A DNA stretch of 64,000 nucleotides, taken from positions 124,001 to 188,000 of the forward strand of contig CALMED010000012.1 of assembly GCA_937862815.1 (NCBI GenBank), written 5' to 3'. Below, piece after piece: positions 26,665-34,738 of the stretch. The notes under the pieces were generated by a model. It saw only the letters and a program-made list of their open reading frames with translations, did not search any database and had not been told where the DNA came from. The DNA is from an uncultured Chitinophagaceae bacterium (lineage in GTDB: Bacteria > Bacteroidota > Bacteroidia > Chitinophagales > Chitinophagaceae). The translations under genes were made by a program, and so were the position numbers. The first letter of the stretch is position 1. Each line of letters begins with the position of its first letter.

Positions 26665-29277
26665 ATGAAACGATTGTTTGCCCTGTTGGGACTGCTGCTG
26701 CACCAGGCTGCCGGGGCCCAGGAATTCAAAAACTACCCCATGTGGAACCACCGGTTACCGGTAGAGCAACGGGTAAATGACCTCATCAGTCGCCTTACAC
26801 TGGAAGAAAAAGTGGCGCAGATGCTCAACAGCACACCGGCCGTACCCCGGCTGGGCATACCGGCATACGACTGGTGGAATGAAGTGTTGCACGGTGTGGC
26901 CCGCACTCCGTTTCATACAACGGTGTTTCCCCAGGCTATTGGCATGGCGGCCACCTGGGACACCACTGCCCTGAATTTAATGGCACATTACTCGGCACTC
27001 GAAGGAAGAGCCGTTTTCAACAAGGCAACTGCGTTAGGGCGTAATAACGAACGCTACCTGGGCCTGACGTACTGGACGCCCAACATCAACATCTTCCGCG
27101 ATCCGCGCTGGGGCCGCGGTCAGGAAACCTACGGTGAGGATCCCTTTCTTACCGCCATGCTCGGCAAAGCCTTTGTTCGGGGTTTGCAGGGCGAACATCC
27201 CTTTTATCTGAAGGCGGCCGCCTGTGCCAAGCATTATGCTGTGCACAGCGGTCCGGAACCCAGCCGCCATGTCGATAATTTCAACCCAAAACCAACCGAC
27301 CTGTGGAACACGTACCTGCCTGCTTTCCGTGAGTTGATTGTAAATGCAAAAGTGGCCGGTGTGATGTGTGCCTACAATGCAGTGAACACCGAGCCCTGCT
27401 GCGCCAACAACCTGCTGATGAATGAAATACTCCGTAAACGCTGGCAGTTTACCGGCTATGTAACCAGTGATTGCTGGGGATTGGATGATTTTTACAAATA
27501 CCATAAAACCCATCCCGATGCGACCAACGCAGCGGTGGACGCCTTACTGCATGGTACTGATATCGAATGCGGCAACTACGTTTATGTGAAGTTGCTGGAT
27601 GCCGTAAAGAAAGGCCTGGTTCCGGAAGAACAGATTAATGTTTCGCTGCGCCGGCTGTTTACCATCCGCTACCGGTTGGGCCTGTTTGATCCCGCCGAAC
27701 TCGTTCCCTTTACCCAAACACCCGAATCGGCACTGGAAGCTCCTGAGCATAAAGCCCATGCCCTGCAGATGGCACGCCAGTCGATTGTATTACTGAAGAA
27801 CAGTAACAACGTACTTCCGTTGTCGAAGAATATCAAGCGTATTGCCGTTGTGGGTCCCAATGCCGATAATCGAATTTCGATTCTGGGAAATTATAACGGA
27901 ATTCCTTCCCGCATTGTAACGGTACTGGATGGTATCCGCGAAAAGCTGGGCCCCGGCGTGGAAGTGATTTATGAAAAAGCCATCAACTTCACCAATGACA
28001 CTCTGCTGCTGTACAACGATATCAGCCGTCTGTACCGTATTGATGGCAGAAAAGGCGTGAAAGCCGAATACTTCAACAATACCAATATTTCCGGCCCACC
28101 GGCAGCCATCCGTTATGTAGATGATATTGATTTCTACTGGGCCGAAGGGCAAACACCGGCACCGGGCATTGGTACCATTCACTATTCGGCCCGCTACACC
28201 TCTTACCTCACTGCCGAAAAAGATGAGGTGTTGTATTTTGAAGCGGAAGGCGATGATGGCTACCGCATTTTTGTAGACGACAAAAAAGTGGTGGATGCCT
28301 GGTTACGCAACCGCTGGGGCACCAAACAATTTTCACTGCCCGTAAAAAAAGGACAGTCGTTTAAAATTGTGGTGGAAATGTATCAGACTGAAGGTAATGC
28401 CGCCATCCGTCTCAAATCGGGCCAATATGTAAAAACTGATTTTACCGCGCTGGCCAACCGCCTGGCAAATGTGGATGCCATCATTTTTGCCGGCGGCATC
28501 TCTCCCCAGCTGGAAGGTGAAGAAATGCCGGTGAATGCCCCGGGATTCAATGGCGGCGATCGTACCAGTATCCTGCTGCCAGCGGTACAAACCGAATTGC
28601 TGAAAACTCTGCATACCACCGGCAAACCGGTTGTATTTGTTATGATGACCGGCAGCGCTATTGCCGTTCCCTGGGAGCACGATAACCTGTCCGCCATCCT
28701 CAACAGCTGGTATGGCGGACAAAGTGCCGGTACCGCCATTGCCGATGTATTGTTCGGCGATTATAATCCTGCCGGCCGTTTGCCTGTAACGTTCTACCGG
28801 AGTGATAGTGATCTGCCCTCCTTCACCAGTTACGACATGACCAATCGCACCTACCGTTACTTCAAGGGAACTCCGTTGTATCCTTTTGGTTACGGACTCA
28901 GTTACTCGCGTTTCACCTACAAAAATCTGTCGGTGCCTAAAACCCTGGCACGTGGCAACGCTGTAACGGTAACCTTTGTGGTAACCAACAACGGCGGCCT
29001 CGATGGCGAAGAAGTGGTACAGCTGTACCTCACCCGTCCGGCCACCGAAAGTATGCCCCAGCGCGAACTGCGGGGCTTTCAGCGGATTTTCCTGAAAGCC
29101 GGCGAAACGCAAACCATCCGCTTTACCCTCAGTCCGGCAGAACTGTCGGTAGCCGATGGCGATGGCAACCTGCAGCAACTGACCGGCACCTACAGCATCA
29201 GTGTGGGTGGCGGCCAGCCGGGCGTACAACAATTCACCACCAGCAATACCTTGCAGAAAAACCTCAGCATCCGATGA
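26665..29277 (+). CDS. GH3 beta-xylosidase with inserted PA14 domain
   Basis: Exported GH3 of 870 residues. The ATG at 26665 leads into the signal peptide MKRLFALLGLLLHQAAGAQ; in-frame codons upstream belong to the end of GH43. The N-terminal TIM barrel carries AKHYAVHSGPE and the nucleophile Asp269 in VTSDCWGLDD. The C-terminal alpha/beta sandwich is split by a PA14-like domain at about residues 450-590 (VKAEYFNNTNISG to AIRLKSGQYVKTDF), and a fibronectin-III-like domain closes the protein. This arrangement fits the xylosidase/glucosidase GH3 group. It should convert xylobiose and short xylo-oligomers to xylose for the MFS porter. Its end overlaps the next gene by four bases (ATGA). Confidence 0.94.
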   Translation: MKRLFALLGLLLHQAAGAQEFKNYPMWNHRLPVEQRVNDLISRLTLEEKVAQMLNSTPAVPRLGIPAYDWWNEVLHGVARTPFHTTVFPQAIGMAATWDTTALNLMAHYSALEGRAVFNKATALGRNNERYLGLTYWTPNINIFRDPRWGRGQETYGEDPFLTAMLGKAFVRGLQGEHPFYLKAAACAKHYAVHSGPEPSRHVDNFNPKPTDLWNTYLPAFRELIVNAKVAGVMCAYNAVNTEPCCANNLLMNEILRKRWQFTGYVTSDCWGLDDFYKYHKTHPDATNAAVDALLHGTDIECGNYVYVKLLDAVKKGLVPEEQINVSLRRLFTIRYRLGLFDPAELVPFTQTPESALEAPEHKAHALQMARQSIVLLKNSNNVLPLSKNIKRIAVVGPNADNRISILGNYNGIPSRIVTVLDGIREKLGPGVEVIYEKAINFTNDTLLLYNDISRLYRIDGRKGVKAEYFNNTNISGPPAAIRYVDDIDFYWAEGQTPAPGIGTIHYSARYTSYLTAEKDEVLYFEAEGDDGYRIFVDDKKVVDAWLRNRWGTKQFSLPVKKGQSFKIVVEMYQTEGNAAIRLKSGQYVKTDFTALANRLANVDAIIFAGGISPQLEGEEMPVNAPGFNGGDRTSILLPAVQTELLKTLHTTGKPVVFVMMTGSAIAVPWEHDNLSAILNSWYGGQSAGTAIADVLFGDYNPAGRLPVTFYRSDSDLPSFTSYDMTNRTYRYFKGTPLYPFGYGLSYSRFTYKNLSVPKTLARGNAVTVTFVVTNNGGLDGEEVVQLYLTRPATESMPQRELRGFQRIFLKAGETQTIRFTLSPAELSVADGDGNLQQLTGTYSISVGGGQPGVQQFTTSNTLQKNLSIR

Positions 29278-31193
29278 AAAAATTGTGCATCCTTCTGCTC
29301 GCCGGCACCTGCTTCTTAGAGGCACAGGCCGATGTGCGCCTGCCCCGCCTCATCAGCGATGGCATGGTACTGCAACGCGACCAGCCCCTGAAAATATGGG
29401 GCTGGGCAGCCCCCGGCGAAAAAGTAACCGTGCAGCTGCGCAATCTGCAATACCCAACCATTACCAACGCAGAAGGAAGCTGGCAGGTACAGCTGCCTGC
29501 GCAGCGGTCCGGCGGTCCTGTGGAAATACAAATCAGTGGTAATAACCGCATCACCCTCCACAATGTGGTGTTTGGCGATGTGTGGCTCTGCAGCGGCCAG
29601 TCGAATATGGAACTGGAGATGAACCGGGTGAAATACCGCTATGCTGCCGATATAGCAGCAGCCGATGTTCCCATGATCCGGCAGTTTACCGTTCCCCGGC
29701 GTTACGATTTTAAGGCCCCCCAAAACGATGTGACAGATGGCAGCTGGGTAGCCGCCAGTCCGGCAACGGTAGGCCGCTTCTCAGCAGTTGCTTTTTTCTT
29801 TGCACGGGAGCTGCACCGGCGCCATAACATTCCCATCGGCCTCATCAATTCGGCCATGGGTGGCTCACCGGCAGAAGCATGGATCAGTGAGGAAGGCCTG
29901 CAGCCTTTTCCGGCCTATTTTCAAGAAGCATACCGCTACCGCAACGACCAATTGATACGCGATACCGAAAGCCACGACCAGCGCATCAGCAATGCATGGT
30001 ACAACTACATCAACACCTTTGATGCCGGCTACAGCGGCAAATGGAAAGCAGCCACCGGCAAAGAAAACGGTTGGCAGCGACTGCAGGTGCCCGGCTACTG
30101 GGCCGACAGCGATGCCGGATTTTTTAACGGCGTGGCATGGTTGCATAAAACCATTGAAGTACCCGAACGGATGACTAAGCAACCGGTAAAACTGGAACTG
30201 GGCCGCATTGTGGATGCCGACTCCGTGTTCATCAATGGAAAATTTGCAGGATGGACGAGCTACCAGTACCCTCCGCGGCGTTATGAACTGACGGCCGGAT
30301 TATTGCAGCCCGGCACCAACCACATCGTTATACGGGTGGTGAACAACAGCGGGAAAGGGGGCTTTGTGCCCGACAAACGCTATGAGCTAACTACCGCCAC
30401 TGATACGATTGACTTAGCAGGCACATGGAATTTCCGTGTTGGCATAAAGGCTACCGCGTTACCCGGCCAAACCTTTATCCGCTGGAAGCCCATCGGGCTG
30501 TACAATGCCATGATTGCTCCGCTCACCAACTTCGCCATCAAAGGTGTACTCTGGTACCAGGGCGAGAGTAATGCCGGGCGACCCGGCGATTACCTGCAAC
30601 TGATGCAGGCATTGATTGCCGATTGGCGCAGTAAATGGGCGGCGCCGCAGCTGCCCTTCCTGCAGGTACAACTGGCCAACTTTTTGGAGACATACAGCGA
30701 ACCGCGTGAGAGCAGCTGGGCACAACTGCGCCAGCAACAACTCCGCACCCTGCAGGTGCCATTTACCGGCATGGCGGTTGCCATTGATGCCGGTGAGTGG
30801 AATGATATACACCCCGAAGACAAATACACCATTGGCTACCGCCTGTCGTTACAGGCGCGCCGCATGGTATATGGAGAGCGCAAATTGGTAGCCAGCGGTC
30901 CGCTTTTCGACCGCATGCAGGTGAGCGGCCAGAAAATTATTCTTCATTTCCGCGAAACCGGCAGCGGCCTTACCACCTGCGACGGAAAAGCCCTGCAGCA
31001 GATAGCCATTGCGGGTGCCGATAAAAAATTTGATTGGGCAAAAGCCGTAATAAAAGGCAACACGGTTGAAGTTTGGAGCAATGCCGTTCCGCAACCGGCG
31101 CATGTGCGCTATGCCTGGGCCGATAACCCGCAGGGCGCCAACCTATGCAACAACGAAGGATTGCCCGCTTCCCCATTCACCACCGAACAATAA
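29274..31193 (+). CDS. SGNH carbohydrate esterase, sialate O-acetylesterase-like; probable acetylxylan esterase
   Basis: Exported esterase of 639 residues with a signal peptide (MKKLCILLLAGTCFLEAQA). The SGNH core has nucleophile Ser110 in LCSGQSNMELEM, a second conserved block GVLWYQGESNAGRPGDY and a catalytic Asp/His region NDIHPEDK. A galactose-binding-like jelly roll (about residues 240-375, GWQRLQVPGYWADSDAG to VNNSGKGGFVPDKR) is inserted in the catalytic domain. These features are those of the 9-O-acetylesterase group, whose members in xylan loci act as acetylxylan esterases. It overlaps GH3 by four bases and precedes GH10 by seven, so it very likely removes O-acetyl groups from xylo-oligosaccharides. 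Confidence 0.9.
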   Translation: MKKLCILLLAGTCFLEAQADVRLPRLISDGMVLQRDQPLKIWGWAAPGEKVTVQLRNLQYPTITNAEGSWQVQLPAQRSGGPVEIQISGNNRITLHNVVFGDVWLCSGQSNMELEMNRVKYRYAADIAAADVPMIRQFTVPRRYDFKAPQNDVTDGSWVAASPATVGRFSAVAFFFARELHRRHNIPIGLINSAMGGSPAEAWISEEGLQPFPAYFQEAYRYRNDQLIRDTESHDQRISNAWYNYINTFDAGYSGKWKAATGKENGWQRLQVPGYWADSDAGFFNGVAWLHKTIEVPERMTKQPVKLELGRIVDADSVFINGKFAGWTSYQYPPRRYELTAGLLQPGTNHIVIRVVNNSGKGGFVPDKRYELTTATDTIDLAGTWNFRVGIKATALPGQTFIRWKPIGLYNAMIAPLTNFAIKGVLWYQGESNAGRPGDYLQLMQALIADWRSKWAAPQLPFLQVQLANFLETYSEPRESSWAQLRQQQLRTLQVPFTGMAVAIDAGEWNDIHPEDKYTIGYRLSLQARRMVYGERKLVASGPLFDRMQVSGQKIILHFRETGSGLTTCDGKALQQIAIAGADKKFDWAKAVIKGNTVEVWSNAVPQPAHVRYAWADNPQGANLCNNEGLPASPFTTEQ

Positions 31194-31200
31194 ACCAGTT

Positions 31201-32307
31201 ATGAAAAGATTCCTTGCTCTCTCCTTTACAGCGGTTGTAACCATTGGCATCTTCAGCTGCAAAACAGCACAGCAAAAAACGAATGCCGTTGCAAGTACAC
31301 CCAAAGGATTGAAAGACTATTACGCCGGTTACTTCCCCATCGGTGTAGCCGTTTCGCCCATGGCATTAAAAACAGATGAAGCGGGACTTATACTGCAGGA
31401 GTTTAACAGCCTTACCGCAGAAAACGCGATGAAGATGGGTCCCATCCATCCCCGGGAAAACGAATACAACTGGCGGGGTGGCGACAGCATTGCCGCCTTT
31501 GCCCGCCGGCATAATATGAAAATGCGGGGACATTGCCTGGTTTGGCACAACCAAACCCCCAGCTGGCTTTTTACGCATCCCAATGGCGATACCGTTAACC
31601 GCGATGTACTGCTGCAACGTATGAAAGAACACATCACCACCGTGGTGCAACGCTATAAAGATGTAATCTATGCATGGGATGTGGTGAATGAAGTGATAAG
31701 CGATAACCCGAAGGAGTTCTATCGCCCATCGCCCTTCCTGCGCATCATTGGCGAAGATTATATTGCCAAAGCATTTGAATTTGCCCATGCCGCCGACCCG
31801 AAAGCCTTACTGTTTTACAATGATTACAATGAAATCAATCCGGTGAAGAGGGGCAAAATCATCCGCATGATCCGCGAATTGCAGGCGAAGGGTGTGCCCA
31901 TTCACGGCATTGGCCTGCAGGCGCATTGGGCCATCACCGAGCCCTCGGCCTCCCAACTCGATGCCACGCTCCGCGAATTCAGCGAAGTGGGACTGCCCCT
32001 GCACATCACCGAACTCGACATTTCGGTGTATCCGAAAGAGCATAATGCCCGTGACCGCAAACCGTCGGATTACGACACCACCTTCACGCCTGAACGGGCT
32101 GCTGCGCAGGCCGAAAAATATGCCCTGTGTTTTGAGTACTTTCGCAAATACCGGCAGCACATCAGCAGTGTAACTTTCTGGAATGTATCGGACCGCTATA
32201 GCTGGCTCGATAATTTTCCGGTACGGGGCCGTAAAGATCATCCGTTGCTGTTCGACCGGAACCTGCAACGTAAGCCGGCGTACGACCGTGTTGTAAATTT
32301 TAAATAA
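31201..32307 (+). CDS. GH10 endo-beta-1,4-xylanase (lipoprotein)
   Basis: Second GH10 of the locus, 368 residues from the ATG at 31201, with no CBM insertion. The signal peptide ends in FSC with Cys20 as the likely lipid anchor. Catalytic residues are Glu164 in WDVVNE (acid/base) and Glu271 in HITELDIS (nucleophile); substrate-binding blocks SLTAENAMKMG and GHCLVWHNQTPSW are intact. It follows the esterase by seven bases and precedes the alcohol dehydrogenase by nine. Its simple architecture suggests action in the periplasm on imported oligosaccharides, complementing the CBM-bearing surface GH10 at 11794. Confidence 0.95.
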   Translation: MKRFLALSFTAVVTIGIFSCKTAQQKTNAVASTPKGLKDYYAGYFPIGVAVSPMALKTDEAGLILQEFNSLTAENAMKMGPIHPRENEYNWRGGDSIAAFARRHNMKMRGHCLVWHNQTPSWLFTHPNGDTVNRDVLLQRMKEHITTVVQRYKDVIYAWDVVNEVISDNPKEFYRPSPFLRIIGEDYIAKAFEFAHAADPKALLFYNDYNEINPVKRGKIIRMIRELQAKGVPIHGIGLQAHWAITEPSASQLDATLREFSEVGLPLHITELDISVYPKEHNARDRKPSDYDTTFTPERAAAQAEKYALCFEYFRKYRQHISSVTFWNVSDRYSWLDNFPVRGRKDHPLLFDRNLQRKPAYDRVVNFK

Positions 32308-32316
32308 ACCAGTCAA

Positions 32317-33360
32317 ATGATCCCCACAAAAGCCTACGCAGCCTACGATGCCTCTTCGTTACTGCAACCGTTTTCATTCGAACGCCGTTCGCTTCGGCCC
32401 GATGATGTGCACATTGATATTCTTTACTGCGGCGTATGCCACAGCGATCTGCACCAGGTGCGTAACGAATGGGGTGGCTCGCTGTACCCCATGGTGCCGG
32501 GTCATGAAATTGTAGGCCGCGTTGTAGCGGTGGGCAACCAGGTTACTAAATTTAAACCCGGTGATCTGGCTGCTGTAGGGGTTATGGTGGACAGTTGCCG
32601 TACCTGTCCTGCCTGCAGGCAGCACCAGGAGCAATACTGCGATGAAGGTATGACCGGCACCTACAACAGCTACGAACGCGATGGAAAAACATTAGCGCAG
32701 GGAGGTTATGCTTCCGACATTGTTACGCATGAGCGTTGGGTGTACCGTCTTTCCGAACAGCTCGATCCGGCTGCGGCCGCTCCCCTGCTCTGTGCCGGTA
32801 TAACCACCTACTCACCTTTACGCTATGCAAGGGTTACATCCGGCATGAAAGTGGGCGTAATCGGACTGGGAGGCCTGGGCCACATGGGCGTAAAATTTGC
32901 TGTTTCCTTTGGTGCCGATGTAACACTTATCAGCACCTCCCATTCCAAGCAGGCAGATGCCGAACGCTTGGGCGCACACGATTTTCTCCTGAGCACCGAT
33001 GCAGCTTCCATGGAGGCCCATGCGTCAAAATTTGATGTATTGCTGAACTGTGTTTCAGCAAAACATAACTACGAAACCTACCTCAACCTCTTGGCACTGA
33101 ATGGCACCATGCTGGTGGTGGGACTGCCGGCAGAGGATCCGGCGGTTAGTCCCTTTGCACTCATCAAAAACCGCCGCAGCATCACCGGTTCCATGATTGG
33201 CGGCACCGTGGAAACCCAGGAAATGCTGGACTACTGCGCCGAAAAAAATATTGTAAGCGATGTGGAAGTCATTCCCGTTTCATATATCAACGAAGCCTAC
33301 GAGCGTATGATACGAAATGATGTGCGGTACCGCTTTGTGCTGGATATGAAAACATTGTAA
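32317..33360 (+). CDS. Zinc-dependent NAD(P) alcohol dehydrogenase, cinnamyl-alcohol dehydrogenase/YahK type
   Basis: Cytoplasmic medium-chain dehydrogenase of 347 residues. The catalytic zinc block CGVCHSDLH (Cys41) and GHE (His63) are present, the structural zinc is held by Cys94, Cys97, Cys100 and Cys108, and the Rossmann motif is GLGGLGHMG. This subfamily reduces aromatic and aliphatic aldehydes with NADPH. It is the last gene of the rightward xylan operon, nine bases after GH10. It may detoxify lignin-derived aldehydes released with xylan or act on a sugar aldehyde; the sequence alone does not decide. Confidence 0.92.
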   Translation: MIPTKAYAAYDASSLLQPFSFERRSLRPDDVHIDILYCGVCHSDLHQVRNEWGGSLYPMVPGHEIVGRVVAVGNQVTKFKPGDLAAVGVMVDSCRTCPACRQHQEQYCDEGMTGTYNSYERDGKTLAQGGYASDIVTHERWVYRLSEQLDPAAAAPLLCAGITTYSPLRYARVTSGMKVGVIGLGGLGHMGVKFAVSFGADVTLISTSHSKQADAERLGAHDFLLSTDAASMEAHASKFDVLLNCVSAKHNYETYLNLLALNGTMLVVGLPAEDPAVSPFALIKNRRSITGSMIGGTVETQEMLDYCAEKNIVSDVEVIPVSYINEAYERMIRNDVRYRFVLDMKTL

Positions 33361-33492
33361 GGAGATTGTAACTTCGGGCCACGAAGGCTGAAAAACGCTC
33401 AGATGAAACTTATAAGCAGAGATCAATTTGTGGCAAACCCTCTTACGACTCTGTATGAGCGATGCAATCTACTTTTTACGCATTTAAAATTG

Positions 33493-34656
33493 TCAACTAC
33501 AGCTGTTTGACTGTAACGCTGTTGCCGCGGCCCGGATCAAAACTATGGCCTGCTCCACTTCTGCGTCGGTTGTAAAACGCCCCAGGCTGAAACGGATGGA
33601 AGCAGCCGCCTGTACATTACTCAGCTGCATCGCTTTCAATACATGCGAAGGTTCGGGAGATGCCGAGGTACAGGCCGAACCGGCAGCTACCGCCAGTTGC
33701 TTTGTCAGCAGACGCAGCATACCGTCGCCTCCCTCAAAACCAAAGCAAATATTAGACACATGCGGCAGGCGGTGCCGGATATCGCCGTTCTGCACCACTC
33801 CGGGCAGATCAGCAAATCCCTGTATCAGCCGGTCGCGTAATCCCGCCAACCGTTCTGCTTCTTCCGGTAGTAATTGTTTACACAACACAGCAGCCTTGCC
33901 GAAGCCCACTATACCCGGTACGTTCAAGGTTCCGCTGCGCATATTTCGTTCATGCCCTCCGCCATGTTGTAAAGGAGCCAGGGTAACGCGGGGGTCTTTG
34001 CGACTAACATACAGAGCGCCCACACCTTTGGGACCGTACATTTTGTGTGCCGAAAATGCCAGCAGTGCACTACCATCGCTCCGTACATCTACCGGAATTT
34101 TGCCGGCCGCCTGCGTTGCATCGCAGAAAAACAAAACACCCTGCCGGCGGGCAATGGCGGAGATTTCCTTCACCGGAAAAATTACGCCGGTTTCATTATT
34201 GGCATACATCGCCGCTATCAGCACCGTGGTGGGACGAATGGCATCTTCCAGCTGTTGCAGATCGGGTTGGCCGTCCGGTCCAACCGGCAACACCGTCACT
34301 TCTTTACCCTGCTTCGCTGCCAGGTAGGTACATACATCCAGCACGGCCTTGTGTTCGGTGGCATAAGTGATGATGTGATTCCCCTTTGCCGCATAGGCTT
34401 CGGCCACTCCGCGAATAGCCAGGTTCACCGATTCGGTGGCGCCGGAGGTAAAAATAACCTCCTGTGGTACGGCGCCGATCAATGCCGCCACCTGCTCCCG
34501 GGCCATTTCCACAGCTTCACCAGCCACCCATCCGTACGCATGCGCTTTGCTGGCCGCATTGCCGAAATGCGTACCGAAATAGGGCAGCATGACATCCATC
34601 ACCTGCGGATCGCAGGGCGTAGTGGCGTTGTAATCGAAGTAAAGGGGGTAGTGCAT
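33493..34656 (-). CDS. Cysteine desulfurase (NifS/IscS class)
   Basis: PLP enzyme of 387 residues that takes sulfur from cysteine for iron-sulfur clusters and tRNA thiolation. The N-terminal FDYNATTP is diagnostic, the PLP lysine is Lys205 in SAHKMYGPKG, and the catalytic Cys329 lies in GSACTSASPEPSHVL. This is the group I (IscS/NifS) active-site loop. The window also contains mnmA at 43882, a known acceptor of such sulfur, but the two genes are not linked in an operon. A -7-like box (TCAATTTG on the minus strand, 34675-34682) precedes the start. The gene is convergent with the alcohol dehydrogenase. Confidence 0.95.
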   Translation of the reverse strand: MHYPLYFDYNATTPCDPQVMDVMLPYFGTHFGNAASKAHAYGWVAGEAVEMAREQVAALIGAVPQEVIFTSGATESVNLAIRGVAEAYAAKGNHIITYATEHKAVLDVCTYLAAKQGKEVTVLPVGPDGQPDLQQLEDAIRPTTVLIAAMYANNETGVIFPVKEISAIARRQGVLFFCDATQAAGKIPVDVRSDGSALLAFSAHKMYGPKGVGALYVSRKDPRVTLAPLQHGGGHERNMRSGTLNVPGIVGFGKAAVLCKQLLPEEAERLAGLRDRLIQGFADLPGVVQNGDIRHRLPHVSNICFGFEGGDGMLRLLTKQLAVAAGSACTSASPEPSHVLKAMQLSNVQAAASIRFSLGRFTTDAEVEQAIVLIRAAATALQSNSCS

Positions 34657-34738
34657 GAATCAGCAGTAAGATACCAAATTGATTACATCTGCATGGAAAG
34701 TGACTTCTGAGCTATACCGGTATGCAATGAAAACAATA

